Shown here: piece after piece, positions 1-7,927 of the stretch
Position numbering within the stretch: the first letter of the stretch is position 1
How the letters are laid out: each line of letters begins with the position of its first letter
Assembly: GCF_009806985.1 (NCBI RefSeq)
Contig: NZ_WUAX01000011.1
Location: forward strand, 248,001 to 312,000
Direction of reading: 5' to 3'
DNA: 64,000 nucleotides
Source: Halorubrum sp. JWXQ-INN 858
Lineage (GTDB): Archaea; Halobacteriota; Halobacteria; Halobacteriales; Haloferacaceae
Program-made: the position numbers and the translations under genes
Notes under the pieces: generated by a model
The model's database searches: none
What the model was told of the DNA's origin: nothing
What the model saw: only the letters and a program-made list of their open reading frames with translations

Positions 1-955
1 CGTCGGCCGTCGTCACGCCGTCGCGGGCGGCCGAGATCCCCTCGCCGGGCGCGAAGAAGCCGAGCGACTCCGTCGCCAACACCTCGGCGATCGTAAAGCA
101 GTCGTGGACTTCCGCGAGGTCGACGTCGTCCGGCCCGATCCCCGCCTCGTCGTACGCGGTCGCCGCCGCGTCGTCCGCCGCCGGCGTCCGCGTGAGGTGT
201 TCGCGGTCCCCGAGCGCGAGGTTGTCGGTGCCCTGTCCCGTGCCCGTGATCGCGACGGGGGCGTCGAGGTCGTTCGCGTCCGCGTACGCCTCCGAGACGA
301 GCACCAGCGCGCTCGCGCCGTCGGTGATCGGGCAGGCGTCGAACAGGTGGAGGGGAGTCGCGATCGGCGGAGCGTCCAGCGCCTCCTCGACGGTGACCTC
401 GCGCCGGTACTGGGCGTACTCGTTGTCGACCGCGTTCGCGTGGTTCTTCGAGGCGACGTGTGCGAGGTCGGTTCGCCCCCCGCCGTACTCGTCAAAGTAC
501 GCCCGCGCCATGAGCGCGTACGCGCCCGGGAACGTCATCCCCGCGCGGATCTCGAAGAGGTCGTCGGCCGCGATGGAGAGCCCCGCGGTGGCGTCGCCCG
601 TCCCGAGGTTGTTCATCCGCTCCATCCCGCCGGCGACGACGACGTCGGCCTCGCCGCTCCGGACGGTTCGAACGGCCTCCCGGACCGCGACCCCGGCGGA
701 GGCGCACGCCTCCTCGTAGCGAGTCGCCGGACAGCGGAGCCCGGCTGCCTCCGCCATCAGGGGAGCTTGGTGGCCCTGGTTCTCCGCGAGCGAGCCGATG
801 AAGTTGCCGTAGTTGAGCGCGTCGACGTCCGCCCGCGGGACGTCCGCGTCCGCGAACGCGTTGAGCGCGGCCTCCGCGAACAGGTCACGGCCCGTTCGCT
901 CCGGTTGGCGTCCGAACTTCGTGAGCCCGACCCCCGCGACGCGTACCTCTGTCAT
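1..955 (-). CDS. Thiolase family protein (acetyl-CoA acetyltransferase / SCP2-thiolase type), 3' end cut by window edge
   Basis: The ATG at 955 opens a frame (MTEVRVAGVGLTKFG) that runs off the left edge, giving about 318 residues. The N-terminal half has the thiolase nucleophile context EEACASAG (near residue 90) and the glycine-rich VVVAGGMERMNN. Further on are CPITDGASALVLVSE and HDCFTIAEVL, typical of the archaeal thiolase/SCP2 branch. In archaea such proteins often work with HMG-CoA synthase and a DUF35 zinc-ribbon/OB-fold partner. That partner gene would lie beyond the edge and is not visible. The family is clear. The substrate, acetoacetyl-CoA or a longer acyl-CoA, cannot be told from sequence. 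Confidence 0.85.
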   Translation of the reverse strand, partial: MTEVRVAGVGLTKFGRQPERTGRDLFAEAALNAFADADVPRADVDALNYGNFIGSLAENQGHQAPLMAEAAGLRCPATRYEEACASAGVAVREAVRTVRSGEADVVVAGGMERMNNLGTGDATAGLSIAADDLFEIRAGMTFPGAYALMARAYFDEYGGGRTDLAHVASKNHANAVDNEYAQYRREVTVEEALDAPPIATPLHLFDACPITDGASALVLVSEAYADANDLDAPVAITGTGQGTDNLALGDREHLTRTPAADDAAATAYDEAGIGPDDVDLAEVHDCFTIAEVLATESLGFFAPGEGISAARDGVTTAD

Positions 956-1065
956 ACATGAACGATGATCGTCGATCCGTGTTATGTCTGCCGGAAGCGG
1001 GGGTGAACGCAACCGAGTGAGAACCGAAGACGGACGAAGCGACGGAGGCCGAAACCGGTGGCGAG

Positions 1066-1818
1066 CTACCCGATGTAACGGAGCTCGTCGTCGGCCGCGC
1101 TCGGGCCCTCCTGCATCTCGCGGATCTTCCCGATGACTTCCTCCATCTCCTCCGCGCGGTCCTCGAGCGTCGCGTAGTCGACGTCGAAATCGAGCAGCGT
1201 CTCCAACGACTCCAGGACCGCGCGGGCGCTCTTCGGGTCCACGAGGTAGCCGCTGGTCTCGCCCATCAGACAGGCGGCCTCGAAGCCGCGCCGGCCGCCG
1301 AGCCCGAGGACGAGCCCCGACACGCCGACGATGCCACCCGCGGGCTCGTCCGGCCGGAACTCGACGTCCGCGGCCTCCAGCTCCTCGATCAGGGCCCCGT
1401 CCGACACCGCACCGAGCACGGTGTACTCCTCGACGAGCTCCCCGGTCGGGACGCCGCCGAGCGCGAACGCCCGTTTCGCGCCGAACTCCTCGGCGACGTC
1501 GAGGAAGGCGTCCGTGAGCTGGTAGTGGCCGTCGTTCGACGCCGCCTGGTGGTCGCCGGTCAACACCAGCAGGTCGGAGCCGTCGGTCTCGACGGCGTGG
1601 AACTCCGCGCAGGTGAGCTCCGCGACCCCCTCGTCGTCGACGTTCACCTGCGGCGGGAACTCCGTCGCGTACACTCGGCGGACGAGCTCGCCGTCGAACT
1701 CCTCCAACAGGTGCTCCGCGGCGAGCTTCCCGACGTGACCGACTCCCGGAAGCCCCTCGATCAGGACCGGGTCGTCGAGCGCCGGCGTCGCGACTTCGTC
1801 GATCTCGATATCGTCCAT
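1066..1818 (-). CDS. PAC2 family protein (proteasome assembly chaperone-like)
   Basis: A 250-residue acidic protein starting MDDIEIDEVATPALDDPVLIEG, with the LPGVGHVGKLAAEHLLEEF segment that marks the PAC2/DUF75 family near residues 23-42 and GGVPTGE and GLVLGLGGRRG motifs later. Family members resemble the eukaryotic 20S proteasome assembly chaperone PAC2. The archaeal function is presumed to be chaperoning but is not proved. It lies 117 nt after nop10 in the same direction and is probably the last gene of the L44e-S27e-aIF2alpha-Nop10 operon, an arrangement recurrent in haloarchaea. Confidence 0.88.
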   Translation of the reverse strand: MDDIEIDEVATPALDDPVLIEGLPGVGHVGKLAAEHLLEEFDGELVRRVYATEFPPQVNVDDEGVAELTCAEFHAVETDGSDLLVLTGDHQAASNDGHYQLTDAFLDVAEEFGAKRAFALGGVPTGELVEEYTVLGAVSDGALIEELEAADVEFRPDEPAGGIVGVSGLVLGLGGRRGFEAACLMGETSGYLVDPKSARAVLESLETLLDFDVDYATLEDRAEEMEEVIGKIREMQEGPSAADDELRYIG

Positions 1819-1935
1819 ACCGTATCCGTCCGGGCGGCGGTCACAAGAGAGTGGTCATTCGAGGAGGCAAGCCGGGCGGCTCGCGAGTCGTCTCGAGAGT
1901 CCCGAGCCGGCGGCTTCGAGGATGTTGAACGTCGG

Positions 1936-2118
1936 CTACTCGCGCCGTCTGGCGCGCACCCGACGCCGGTACTCGCCGTACCGGTCCTCGGGGCCGAACG
2001 GGGCGGGCGCGCTGTTCTCGGTCGCCGCCCCGCAGTCGGGACAGCGGTCGCCGAGGGTGTACACCGGTCGCTCGTGTGTGTCGATCCACGCCGAACAGAC
2101 CCTGATGTCGGATTTCAC
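1936..2118 (-). CDS. nop10: H/ACA ribonucleoprotein subunit Nop10
   Basis: A 60-residue protein with an N-terminal zinc ribbon region (RVCSAWIDTHERPVYTLGD, then CPDCG) followed by the conserved basic tail PEDRYGEYRRRVRARR. Nop10 binds Cbf5 in the box H/ACA RNP that directs pseudouridylation of rRNA. It lies 21 nt downstream of the aIF2alpha gene, the usual archaeal aIF2alpha-nop10 coupling. The first zinc-ribbon half has one cysteine (VCSAW), as is common in archaeal Nop10. Length and order match the family. Confidence 0.93.
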   Translation of the reverse strand: MKSDIRVCSAWIDTHERPVYTLGDRCPDCGAATENSAPAPFGPEDRYGEYRRRVRARRRE

Positions 2119-2139
2119 GGGCGGAGGGTCGAGGAGACG

Positions 2140-2940
2140 TTACTCGTCGTCCTCGTGGCGGTCGCGGTGGAAGCCACCGACGCCGCCGACGGACTCGATC
2201 GCGTCCCGGGCACGGGCCGCGGCGGTCTCGAGCTGGTCCTCCGCCGTCTTGTAGTCGGGCGCACGGACCTTGATGCGGTACTCGGGCGCGCCGACGTAGC
2301 CGACGTCGAGCTCGACGCCGTCGGGGACCTCCCCGTTCCCCTCGGCCGCCTGCAGGGCCGCCCTGATGTCGTCGACGCCGTCGGGGGCCGCCGACTCGAG
2401 GTCGACGTAGCCCGTGACGTCAACGTACGGGACGGAGACGTTCTCGCGGGCGGCGGAGACGACCGCCACGGCCGCGTCGTCGTCGATGTCGACGTCGTCG
2501 AGCGCCTCTTCGCCGTGGATCGCGGCGGCCTCGAAGGCGTCGTACAGCGACTCGTACTCGACTAAGAGCGCGTTGGCGACCTCGGTGTACCGCTCGTCGG
2601 CGACGTCCTCGCCGAGCGCGATGAGCATCCAGTTGTCGGCCTTGCGCTCGTTCTTCCACGCCTGTATCTTCTCCTTCCGCTGGTGTTCGTTGACGTCCTT
2701 GACCGACAGGTCGATCTGCGCGGAGGACTCGTCGACCTCCAACACCTTCGCGACGACCGTCTGTCCCTCGCGGACGTGGTCGCGAACGTTCTTGATCCAG
2801 CCGGAAGCGACCTCGCTGATGTGACAGAGGCCACGCTTGTCCTCGTACTCGTCGAGGTCGACGAAGACGCCGAAGTCCGCGATCTCGTCGACTTCGCCGA
2901 CCACGAGCTCGCCGGGTTCGGGCCAACCGCTGTACTTCAT
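2140..2940 (-). CDS. Translation initiation factor aIF2 subunit alpha
   Basis: A 266-residue protein starting [24 protein letters not shown]. Residues about 9-85 form an S1-type OB fold ([21 protein letters not shown], then [23 protein letters not shown]). A helical middle domain follows, then a C-terminal alpha/beta domain ending in a His/Asp-rich tail. With aIF2beta and aIF2gamma it delivers Met-tRNAi to the small ribosomal subunit. The gene sits 18 nt after S27e and 21 nt before nop10, consistent with one translation operon. Length is normal for the family. Confidence 0.96.
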   Translation of the reverse strand: MKYSGWPEPGELVVGEVDEIADFGVFVDLDEYEDKRGLCHISEVASGWIKNVRDHVREGQTVVAKVLEVDESSAQIDLSVKDVNEHQRKEKIQAWKNERKADNWMLIALGEDVADERYTEVANALLVEYESLYDAFEAAAIHGEEALDDVDIDDDAAVAVVSAARENVSVPYVDVTGYVDLESAAPDGVDDIRAALQAAEGNGEVPDGVELDVGYVGAPEYRIKVRAPDYKTAEDQLETAAARARDAIESVGGVGGFHRDRHEDDE

Positions 2941-2958
2941 ATCGGGGGTGTGAGGCGG

Positions 2959-3132
2959 TTACCGCGCCTCAACGGTTTCGACGGTCTCGCCGTGGAGCTC
3001 GGCCTCCCCGCCGGTCGGGGTCGCGAGCGTCGTGCCACAGACCGCACAGGACACGACCGAGGCGGCCTTGCTGAAGACGACCTGTTCGTTCTCGCAGTCG
3101 CCGCAGGCGACGCGGATGAAGCTTCCTGCCAT
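2959..3132 (-). CDS. 30S ribosomal protein S27e
   Basis: A 57-residue protein read from the ATG at 3132 to the TAA at 2959. It begins MAGSFIRVACGDCENEQVVF and carries two Cys pairs (CGDC near residues 10-13 and CAVC near 29-32) that form the S27e zinc ribbon. It is only 2 nt after the L44e stop and 18 nt before aIF2alpha. The order L44e-S27e-aIF2alpha-Nop10 is a well-known archaeal translation cluster, which supports this small gene beyond its own sequence. Confidence 0.95.
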   Translation of the reverse strand: MAGSFIRVACGDCENEQVVFSKAASVVSCAVCGTTLATPTGGEAELHGETVETVEAR

Positions 3133-3134
3133 GG

Positions 3135-3416
3135 TTACTCCTGGAACGTCAGCCGGCCGGCGCGCCAGCCTTTGCGCATGTGGGCCTTGCCGCAGTCGCC
3201 ACAGCGGTACTTCAGGTGCGTCTTCTTCGTCGGCTTGTCGCCACCGGGGACCTTCGAGTACCCGCCGGCGTTGCCGATCGTCGCGAGGGCGCGGCGTCGC
3301 TGTCGCGCGTCGCGCTTCAGACCGGTCGCACGGCCCGATCGGACCTTCTCCACTTCGTGCTCCTGATGGGAGTCACAGTTGGGACAGTACGTGTTGAAAC
3401 GACGTGGCATTTCCAT
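3135..3416 (-). CDS. 50S ribosomal protein L44e
   Basis: A 93-residue basic protein starting [24 protein letters not shown] and ending [22 protein letters not shown]. The two Cys pairs (CPNC and CGDC) form the zinc ribbon of L44e (eukaryotic L36a/L42), which lies near the E site of the large subunit. An alternative ATG two codons later (3410, MPRRF) is also plausible. On the minus strand a CTTAAAAC-like TATA element at 3451-3458 would place the transcript start close to the start codon. This is probably the first gene of the operon. Confidence 0.95.
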   Translation of the reverse strand: MEMPRRFNTYCPNCDSHQEHEVEKVRSGRATGLKRDARQRRRALATIGNAGGYSKVPGGDKPTKKTHLKYRCGDCGKAHMRKGWRAGRLTFQE

Positions 3417-3450
3417 GGAAATCTACCTTGGAGGGGGTTCGACGCCGACG

Positions 3451-3458
3451 CTTAAAAC
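3451..3458 (-). promoter_or_regulatory. TATA-like element before the L44e-S27e-aIF2alpha operon
   Basis: The minus strand reads GTTTTAAG here, 35-42 nt before the L44e ATG. It is AT-rich in an otherwise G+C-rich gap and fits an archaeal TATA box giving a very short leader. Position and composition only. Confidence 0.45.
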
Positions 3459-3561
3459 GGGTTTGGTCTGTCGCGACCGCCGACGACCCCGCGGCCGTCT
3501 ACGCCTTTCGCGTCGCTTCGTTCCCGTCGAACGCGTCCACACCGGTCATCCGTCGACGACC

Positions 3562-4614
3562 TCAGAGCGTGTAGTCGTGGTCGCCGGTTTCGGACTCGAG
3601 GAACGCCGTCAACAGGTCGATCGTCGCCGCGACGTCGCCGGCGTCCGCCGTCTCGGTTACCGTGTGGAGGTATCGGGTGGGGATCGAGATCGCGCCGACG
3701 GGCTTCGCGCCCGCGGAGTGCTGGAAGCCGGCCGTGTCGGTGCCGCCCGCGGGCAGCACCTCGTGTTGGTGGTCGATGCCCGCCGCCTCCGCGACGTCGG
3801 TGAGCCGGCGATGGACCTTCGGGCTGGTGATCACCGAGGAGTCCTTCAGCTTGATCGCGGTCCCCTCGCCCAACCGCGTCACCGCGTCGGCCTCCTCGCC
3901 GATCTGCGGGACGTCGTTGGCGACCGTGACGTCGAGCGCGATCGCGAGGTCGGGGTCGATGTCGACGCCGAGCGCGTAGGCCCCGCGGAGCCCGACCTCC
4001 TCTTGGACGGTCGCCGCGAAGTGGATCGTCACGTCGGGGTCCTCGATCCGACGGGCCGCCTCCAGCGTCGCGAACAGACAGACCCGGTCGTCGAGCGCCT
4101 TGCCCGTGATCCGGTCGCCCATCCGGGCCGTCGTCTGGTCGAGCGTGACGAGGTCGCCGACGCTCACGAGCTCCGCGACCGACTCGCCGTCGCGACCGAC
4201 GTCGATGTAGACGTCCTTCACCTCGTCGGCCTTCTCGCGCTGGTCGTCGGTGAGCGTGTGCGGGGGCACGGAGCCGATGACGCCCGTGAGGTCCTCCTCG
4301 CCGTGGACGGTCACGCGCTGGGCGCGGAGGACCCGCGGGTCGAACCCGCCGAGCGGGTCGACCTGTACGAAGCCCTCATCGGTGACGTGACGGACCATGA
4401 ACCCGATCTCGTCCATGTGGGCGGCGACGGCGACCGCGTAGTCGCCGTCGCCCTCGATCGTGGCGACGACGTTGCCCATGGCGTCGGTGCGGACGCGGTC
4501 GGCGGTGTCGGCGAACTCGCGGCGGACGATGTCGCGGACGTCGTCCTCGTAGCCGGGGACGCCCCGCGCCTCGGTCAGCTCACACAGCAGGTCGTAATCG
4601 AACGGAAACGGCAT
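3562..4614 (-). CDS. M42 family metallopeptidase (tetrahedral aminopeptidase / glutamyl aminopeptidase type)
   Basis: A 350-residue protein starting MPFPFDYDLLCELTEARGVPGYEDDVRDIV. Visible family landmarks are the metal ligand segment VAAHMDEIGFMV (near 66), the ALDDRVCLF loop, the catalytic glutamates in ATVQEEVGLRGA (near 210) and AGGTDTAGFQHSAGAKPVG near 300. M42 enzymes are cytosolic di-metal aminopeptidases that form large tetrahedral dodecamers and trim peptides released by the proteasome. It is upstream of, and co-oriented with, the L44e operon, but a 145-nt gap with its own TATA element suggests separate transcription. Confidence 0.92.
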   Translation of the reverse strand: MPFPFDYDLLCELTEARGVPGYEDDVRDIVRREFADTADRVRTDAMGNVVATIEGDGDYAVAVAAHMDEIGFMVRHVTDEGFVQVDPLGGFDPRVLRAQRVTVHGEEDLTGVIGSVPPHTLTDDQREKADEVKDVYIDVGRDGESVAELVSVGDLVTLDQTTARMGDRITGKALDDRVCLFATLEAARRIEDPDVTIHFAATVQEEVGLRGAYALGVDIDPDLAIALDVTVANDVPQIGEEADAVTRLGEGTAIKLKDSSVITSPKVHRRLTDVAEAAGIDHQHEVLPAGGTDTAGFQHSAGAKPVGAISIPTRYLHTVTETADAGDVAATIDLLTAFLESETGDHDYTL

Positions 4615-4742
4615 ACCGGCGTCTCAAACCCCACGCGTAAAGGATCGAAGGATCCGGCACGACACGCTGAGAAACGATAAACCAGGTGTTGGTTCTTTCA
4701 GGTTCCGCAACGCTTTTGCGGTCGCTCCGGACACGTGAGGGT

Positions 4743-5000
4743 ATGACCGACGTCGAAGCCGAGCTACGCAGCCAGTTCACGGACGCCTTCGAGAACGCCG
4801 ACTACCCCGTCAACAACCAGATGGACCTCGTCCCCGCGCTGCCGGACGGCCCGGGGACGAAGTTCGAGGCCGGCGACGTGAGCTTCACCGCGATGGAGCT
4901 GGCGGCCAAGCTGGGCAGCGACCAGGAGTTCCCCTACGAGTCGGCCGAGGACCTCGTCGACGACATCATCGAGGGGCTCAAATCGAAGGACCTGATCTGA
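4743..5000 (+). CDS. MTH865 family protein
   Basis: An 85-residue acidic protein starting MTDVEAELRSQFTDAFENADYPVNNQMDLVPALP. It matches the small MTH865-like family of euryarchaeota, which has an EF-hand-like helical fold but no established function. The conserved PVNNQMDL and GDVSFTAMELA segments are present and the length is typical. The ATG at 4743 follows a T-rich upstream stretch (CTTTTGC near 4711) at the right distance for a leaderless promoter. Confidence 0.82.
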   Translation: MTDVEAELRSQFTDAFENADYPVNNQMDLVPALPDGPGTKFEAGDVSFTAMELAAKLGSDQEFPYESAEDLVDDIIEGLKSKDLI

Positions 5001-5191
5001 GCGAAGGAGCCGACCTGAAACGCCACCCCAAGGGATCGACCGCCACCGGAACGCTGGCCACCACCAGAGCGCCGATCGCCACCGAAACGCCGGTCGCTCC
5101 GACCTGAACCGTACGCTTTCCGCTCCGACCGCACCGACAGCTCCGACCGCTCCGCCGAGACTTTCATACGGATACGTCCCGTACGGCGGGT

Positions 5192-5851
5192 GTGACTGCC
5201 GACGTCATCAGTATCGTCCCGCCGTGGATGCTGGTCGGTACGGCGCTCGGGGGTGCGGCCTCCGTCGTCGTCGCCCTCGTCTTCTACCTCGGGACCCGCC
5301 TGTCCCCGCCGACGGCGAGCGCGGCGAGCGGTCGGAGCACCGACGGCGACGCGCGGCGACGGCGTGAGATCCGCGAGTACCTCTCGGCGATCGGCGAGCG
5401 CTTCCGCGAGGGACACTCCCTGGGTGGCGTCGTCGTGCCCTTTTACCTCCCGGAGCGGGGCGTCGCGATCACCTTCGACGCACACGACTACTTCGAGCTG
5501 AAGGGCGAGGGCGTGTTCACCGTCCTGTGTGAGCACGAGATGCCGGGGCGCGGGCTCGGCCGCCGGCTCCCGTTCGAGGTGACCGAACCCGAGTGGGGGC
5601 CCCGACAGCCGTCGGCTGCGCGATCGACGCGCGATCCGGTCGCGGACGCGTTCGAAGAGCTCGGGCTCTCGACCGACGCCGAGGCCGCCACGGTGAAACG
5701 GGCGTACCGCGAGCGGGTCAAGGAGGTACACCCGGACCAGGGCGGCGACGAGCGCGCGTTCCGGCGCGTCCGGGAGGCGTACGCGACCGCCAGCAACCAC
5801 GCCGACGGGACGGCCGAGCGCGCCGATCCCGTGCCCGGCTTCGGGCGGTAA
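5192..5851 (+). CDS. J-domain (DnaJ-like) membrane protein
   Basis: A 219-residue protein with a GTG start. Residues about 6-32 form one hydrophobic segment (WMLVGTALGGAASVVVALVFY), followed by a charged middle region. The C-terminal 60 residues form a J domain: FEELGLSTDAEAATVKRAYRERV, the essential HPD tripeptide in KEVHPDQGGDE, then FRRVREAYATA. J domains stimulate the ATPase of DnaK-type Hsp70, so this is probably a membrane-tethered co-chaperone. No cysteine-rich or substrate-binding DnaJ domain is present. Such single-TM J proteins are common in haloarchaea. Confidence 0.85.
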   Translation: MTADVISIVPPWMLVGTALGGAASVVVALVFYLGTRLSPPTASAASGRSTDGDARRRREIREYLSAIGERFREGHSLGGVVVPFYLPERGVAITFDAHDYFELKGEGVFTVLCEHEMPGRGLGRRLPFEVTEPEWGPRQPSAARSTRDPVADAFEELGLSTDAEAATVKRAYRERVKEVHPDQGGDERAFRRVREAYATASNHADGTAERADPVPGFGR

Positions 5852-5901
5852 CGCACAGCAACGCTCCGCGACGACGCCCCCGACGGCGTTATATCGGAGC
5901 C

Positions 5902-6630
5902 ATGCGAGGCACGGGTGTGAACGGCGTCACTCTCCGTGACCGTGCCGCGTTCCTCGAGTCCGCCCGGACGCTCGTCGTCGCCGACGTCCACGTCGGGCGC
6001 GACGAGGCCTCCGCCGTCGCCTTCCCGCTCGGCGAGCGCGAGGACCTCCGTGAACGGCTCGACGCGCTCCTCGCGCACTTCGACCCCGAGACGGTCGTCT
6101 TCGCGGGCGACGTGGTCCACACGTTCGACGGGGTCTCGGAGCGGAGCCGTGCGAGCCTCGCCGACCTCGCGGCGGCGTGTCGCGCGGCCGGGGCCGAGCT
6201 CGTGCTCGTCGCGGGCAACCACGACACCGCGCTGTCGGCCGCGTGGGACGGCCCGATCCACGACGAGTACGTCGTCGAGGGGTCGTCGACGGCCGCCCGT
6301 TCGCGAACCGTCGTCTGTCACGGCCACGAGCCGCCGTCGGCCGTCGCGGGCCGCTACCTCGTCGGGCACGTCCATCCGACGGTCCAGATCGAGGGCGACC
6401 GCCATCCGTGTTTCCTCTACGGCGAGGGCACTTTCCGCGACGCCGACGTGCTGCTGTTGCCCGCGTTCAACCGGCTGGCCCCCGGCGTCGTGATCAACGA
6501 CCTGTCAGCCGACGAGTTCGACTCGCCGTTCGTCGACGACCCCGATCGGCTGTGTCCGCTCGTCTACGACTCGGCGACCCAGGAGACGCTGACGTTTCCG
6601 CCGCTCGGGGAGTTCCGCCACCGGCTGTGA
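5902..6630 (+). CDS. Metallophosphoesterase
   Basis: A 242-residue protein from the ATG at 5902. It contains the full calcineurin-like metal-binding set: VVADVHVGRDE (DxH), VVFAGDVVHTF (GDxxH), LVAGNHDT (GNHD), VVCHGHE and LVGHVHPTV (GHxH). These coordinate a di-metal centre for phosphoester hydrolysis. The overall pattern resembles the archaeal phosphoesterase branch found next to helicase or DNA-repair genes, but no such neighbour is seen here. The substrate is unknown. It lies 50 nt after the J-domain gene. Confidence 0.88.
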   Translation: MRGTGVNGVTLRDRAAFLESARTLVVADVHVGRDEASAVAFPLGEREDLRERLDALLAHFDPETVVFAGDVVHTFDGVSERSRASLADLAAACRAAGAELVLVAGNHDTALSAAWDGPIHDEYVVEGSSTAARSRTVVCHGHEPPSAVAGRYLVGHVHPTVQIEGDRHPCFLYGEGTFRDADVLLLPAFNRLAPGVVINDLSADEFDSPFVDDPDRLCPLVYDSATQETLTFPPLGEFRHRL

Positions 6631-6700
6631 GTCGGTCGAGGCGCGACGTCCGTCGAACGTTGGCAACCTATTCTCCCACATTCATAACGAATGTTTATGC

Positions 6701-6717
6701 GTGTCTGTGTCAGACAC
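6701..6717. promoter_or_regulatory. Inverted repeat, candidate operator at the alcohol dehydrogenase start
   Basis: GTGTCTG - TGT - CAGACAC is a perfect 7-bp inverted repeat ending 6 nt before the ATG at 6724. A TTTATG element at 6694-6699 lies about 25-30 nt before the ATG, as expected for a leaderless promoter, and a second 5-bp repeat (CATTC/GAATG, 6679-6693) overlaps it. A repressor bound here would cover the transcription start. No binding protein can be named. Confidence 0.45.
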
Positions 6718-6723
6718 GACTGT

Positions 6724-7764
6724 ATGCTGGCAGCCAGACTACACGAGTACACGCATGACATGAGCGAGGGGCTCGTCGTCGAGGAGGTCGATCCGCCGAC
6801 GATCGACGGGCCACACGAGGTGATCGTCGAGGTCGAGGGGGCCGGGTGGTGCCAGACGGACAACCACGTCATCGAAGGGATGTGGGAGGAGTACGTCCCG
6901 CAGCCGTTGCCCATGACGCTCGGCCACGAGAACGCGGGGACCGTCGTCGAGACCGGTTCGGAAGTCGACCTGGTTTCGGCGGGCGACCCCGTGGTGTGTC
7001 ACCCGGTGCAGACGTGTGGCCGCTGTCGTCAATGTCGGCTCGGCGAGACGATGTACTGTGCGGACAGCGCCTTCAACGGGCTGACGACCGACGGGGGATT
7101 CGCCGAGTTTCTGCACACGAGCGAGCGGGCGGTGATCCCGCTACCGAACGGCATCGATCCGGTCGACATCGCGCCGCACGCGGACGCCGGGATCACGGCC
7201 TATCACGCGGCGAAAAAGGCGGTTGCGAAGCTGAACCCCGGCGACCACGCCGTCGTCATCGGCGTCGGCGGGTTGGGCCACATCGGCCTCCAGTGTCTGG
7301 ACGCGATGAGCGCGGCCCGTCTCACGGCGGTCGACGTGAAGGACTCCGCGCTCGACCTCGCGAACCGGTACGGGGCCGAACACCTCATCAACCCGGAGGA
7401 AGCCGACGTCCGCGAGACGCTCGACGACATCACCGACGGACGGGGTGCCGCGCAGGTGCTCGACTTCGTGGGCGCGGACGTGACCACCGCGTACGCCCCG
7501 GACGTCACCGCGTCGGGCGGCGATCACCACGTCATCGGCTACGGCGGCCACGTCCACGAACCCTCACAGGCGCTGGTCAACGGCGAGTTCTCCTTCGTCG
7601 GCAACATCGTCGGCCGCTATACGGAGCTGCAGGAGCTGGTCGCGCTGGTCGAACAGGGCGACGTCGACCTCCACACGAGCCGCTACGGCCTCGACGACGT
7701 GAACACCGTCGCCGAGGAGCTCGAACGCGGCGAGATAGACGGCCGCGCCGTCATCACGCCCTGA
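6724..7764 (+). CDS. Zinc-dependent medium-chain alcohol dehydrogenase
   Basis: A 346-residue MDR-family protein. The catalytic-zinc site is seen in GAGWCQTDNHV and GHENAGTVVE. The structural-zinc loop is CGRCRQCRLGETMYC, with four cysteines. The Rossmann motif GVGGLGHIGLQ is near residue 180. The enzyme should oxidise an alcohol or reduce an aldehyde with NAD(P); the substrate is not evident. I chose ATG 6724 over one 33 nt upstream (6691) because the upstream ATG falls inside the presumed TATA and operator region. The gene stands alone, with its own regulated-looking promoter. Confidence 0.88.
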   Translation: MLAARLHEYTHDMSEGLVVEEVDPPTIDGPHEVIVEVEGAGWCQTDNHVIEGMWEEYVPQPLPMTLGHENAGTVVETGSEVDLVSAGDPVVCHPVQTCGRCRQCRLGETMYCADSAFNGLTTDGGFAEFLHTSERAVIPLPNGIDPVDIAPHADAGITAYHAAKKAVAKLNPGDHAVVIGVGGLGHIGLQCLDAMSAARLTAVDVKDSALDLANRYGAEHLINPEEADVRETLDDITDGRGAAQVLDFVGADVTTAYAPDVTASGGDHHVIGYGGHVHEPSQALVNGEFSFVGNIVGRYTELQELVALVEQGDVDLHTSRYGLDDVNTVAEELERGEIDGRAVITP

Positions 7765-7873
7765 ATCGATCGCGTCGGAGTCGGGGTCGTCTCCGTTCGG
7801 GACGCCCGCGCCGGACGTGATGGCGCCTCCGCGACCGCTACCTCCTTGGGAGTGTAGTACACAGTCCACGGCA

Positions 7874-7927
7874 ATGAACGGGTGGACGACGGCGACCGGC
7901 GGTTGTGTGGCGGTGTTCGACCGATGA
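7874..7927 (+). CDS. Micro-ORF overlapping the E1-alpha start (candidate coupled leader peptide)
   Basis: ATG 7874 opens a 17-codon frame (MNGWTTATGGCVAVFDR) whose TGA shares an ATGA overlap with the ATG of the E1-alpha gene at 7924. This geometry would allow termination-reinitiation. A GTGTA-G-TACAC inverted repeat lies 12 nt upstream (7852-7862). No clear TATA box is seen. Translation is unproven, and the frame could be chance or could be replaced by an in-frame GTG start of E1-alpha at 7882. Confidence 0.3.
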   Translation: MNGWTTATGGCVAVFDR

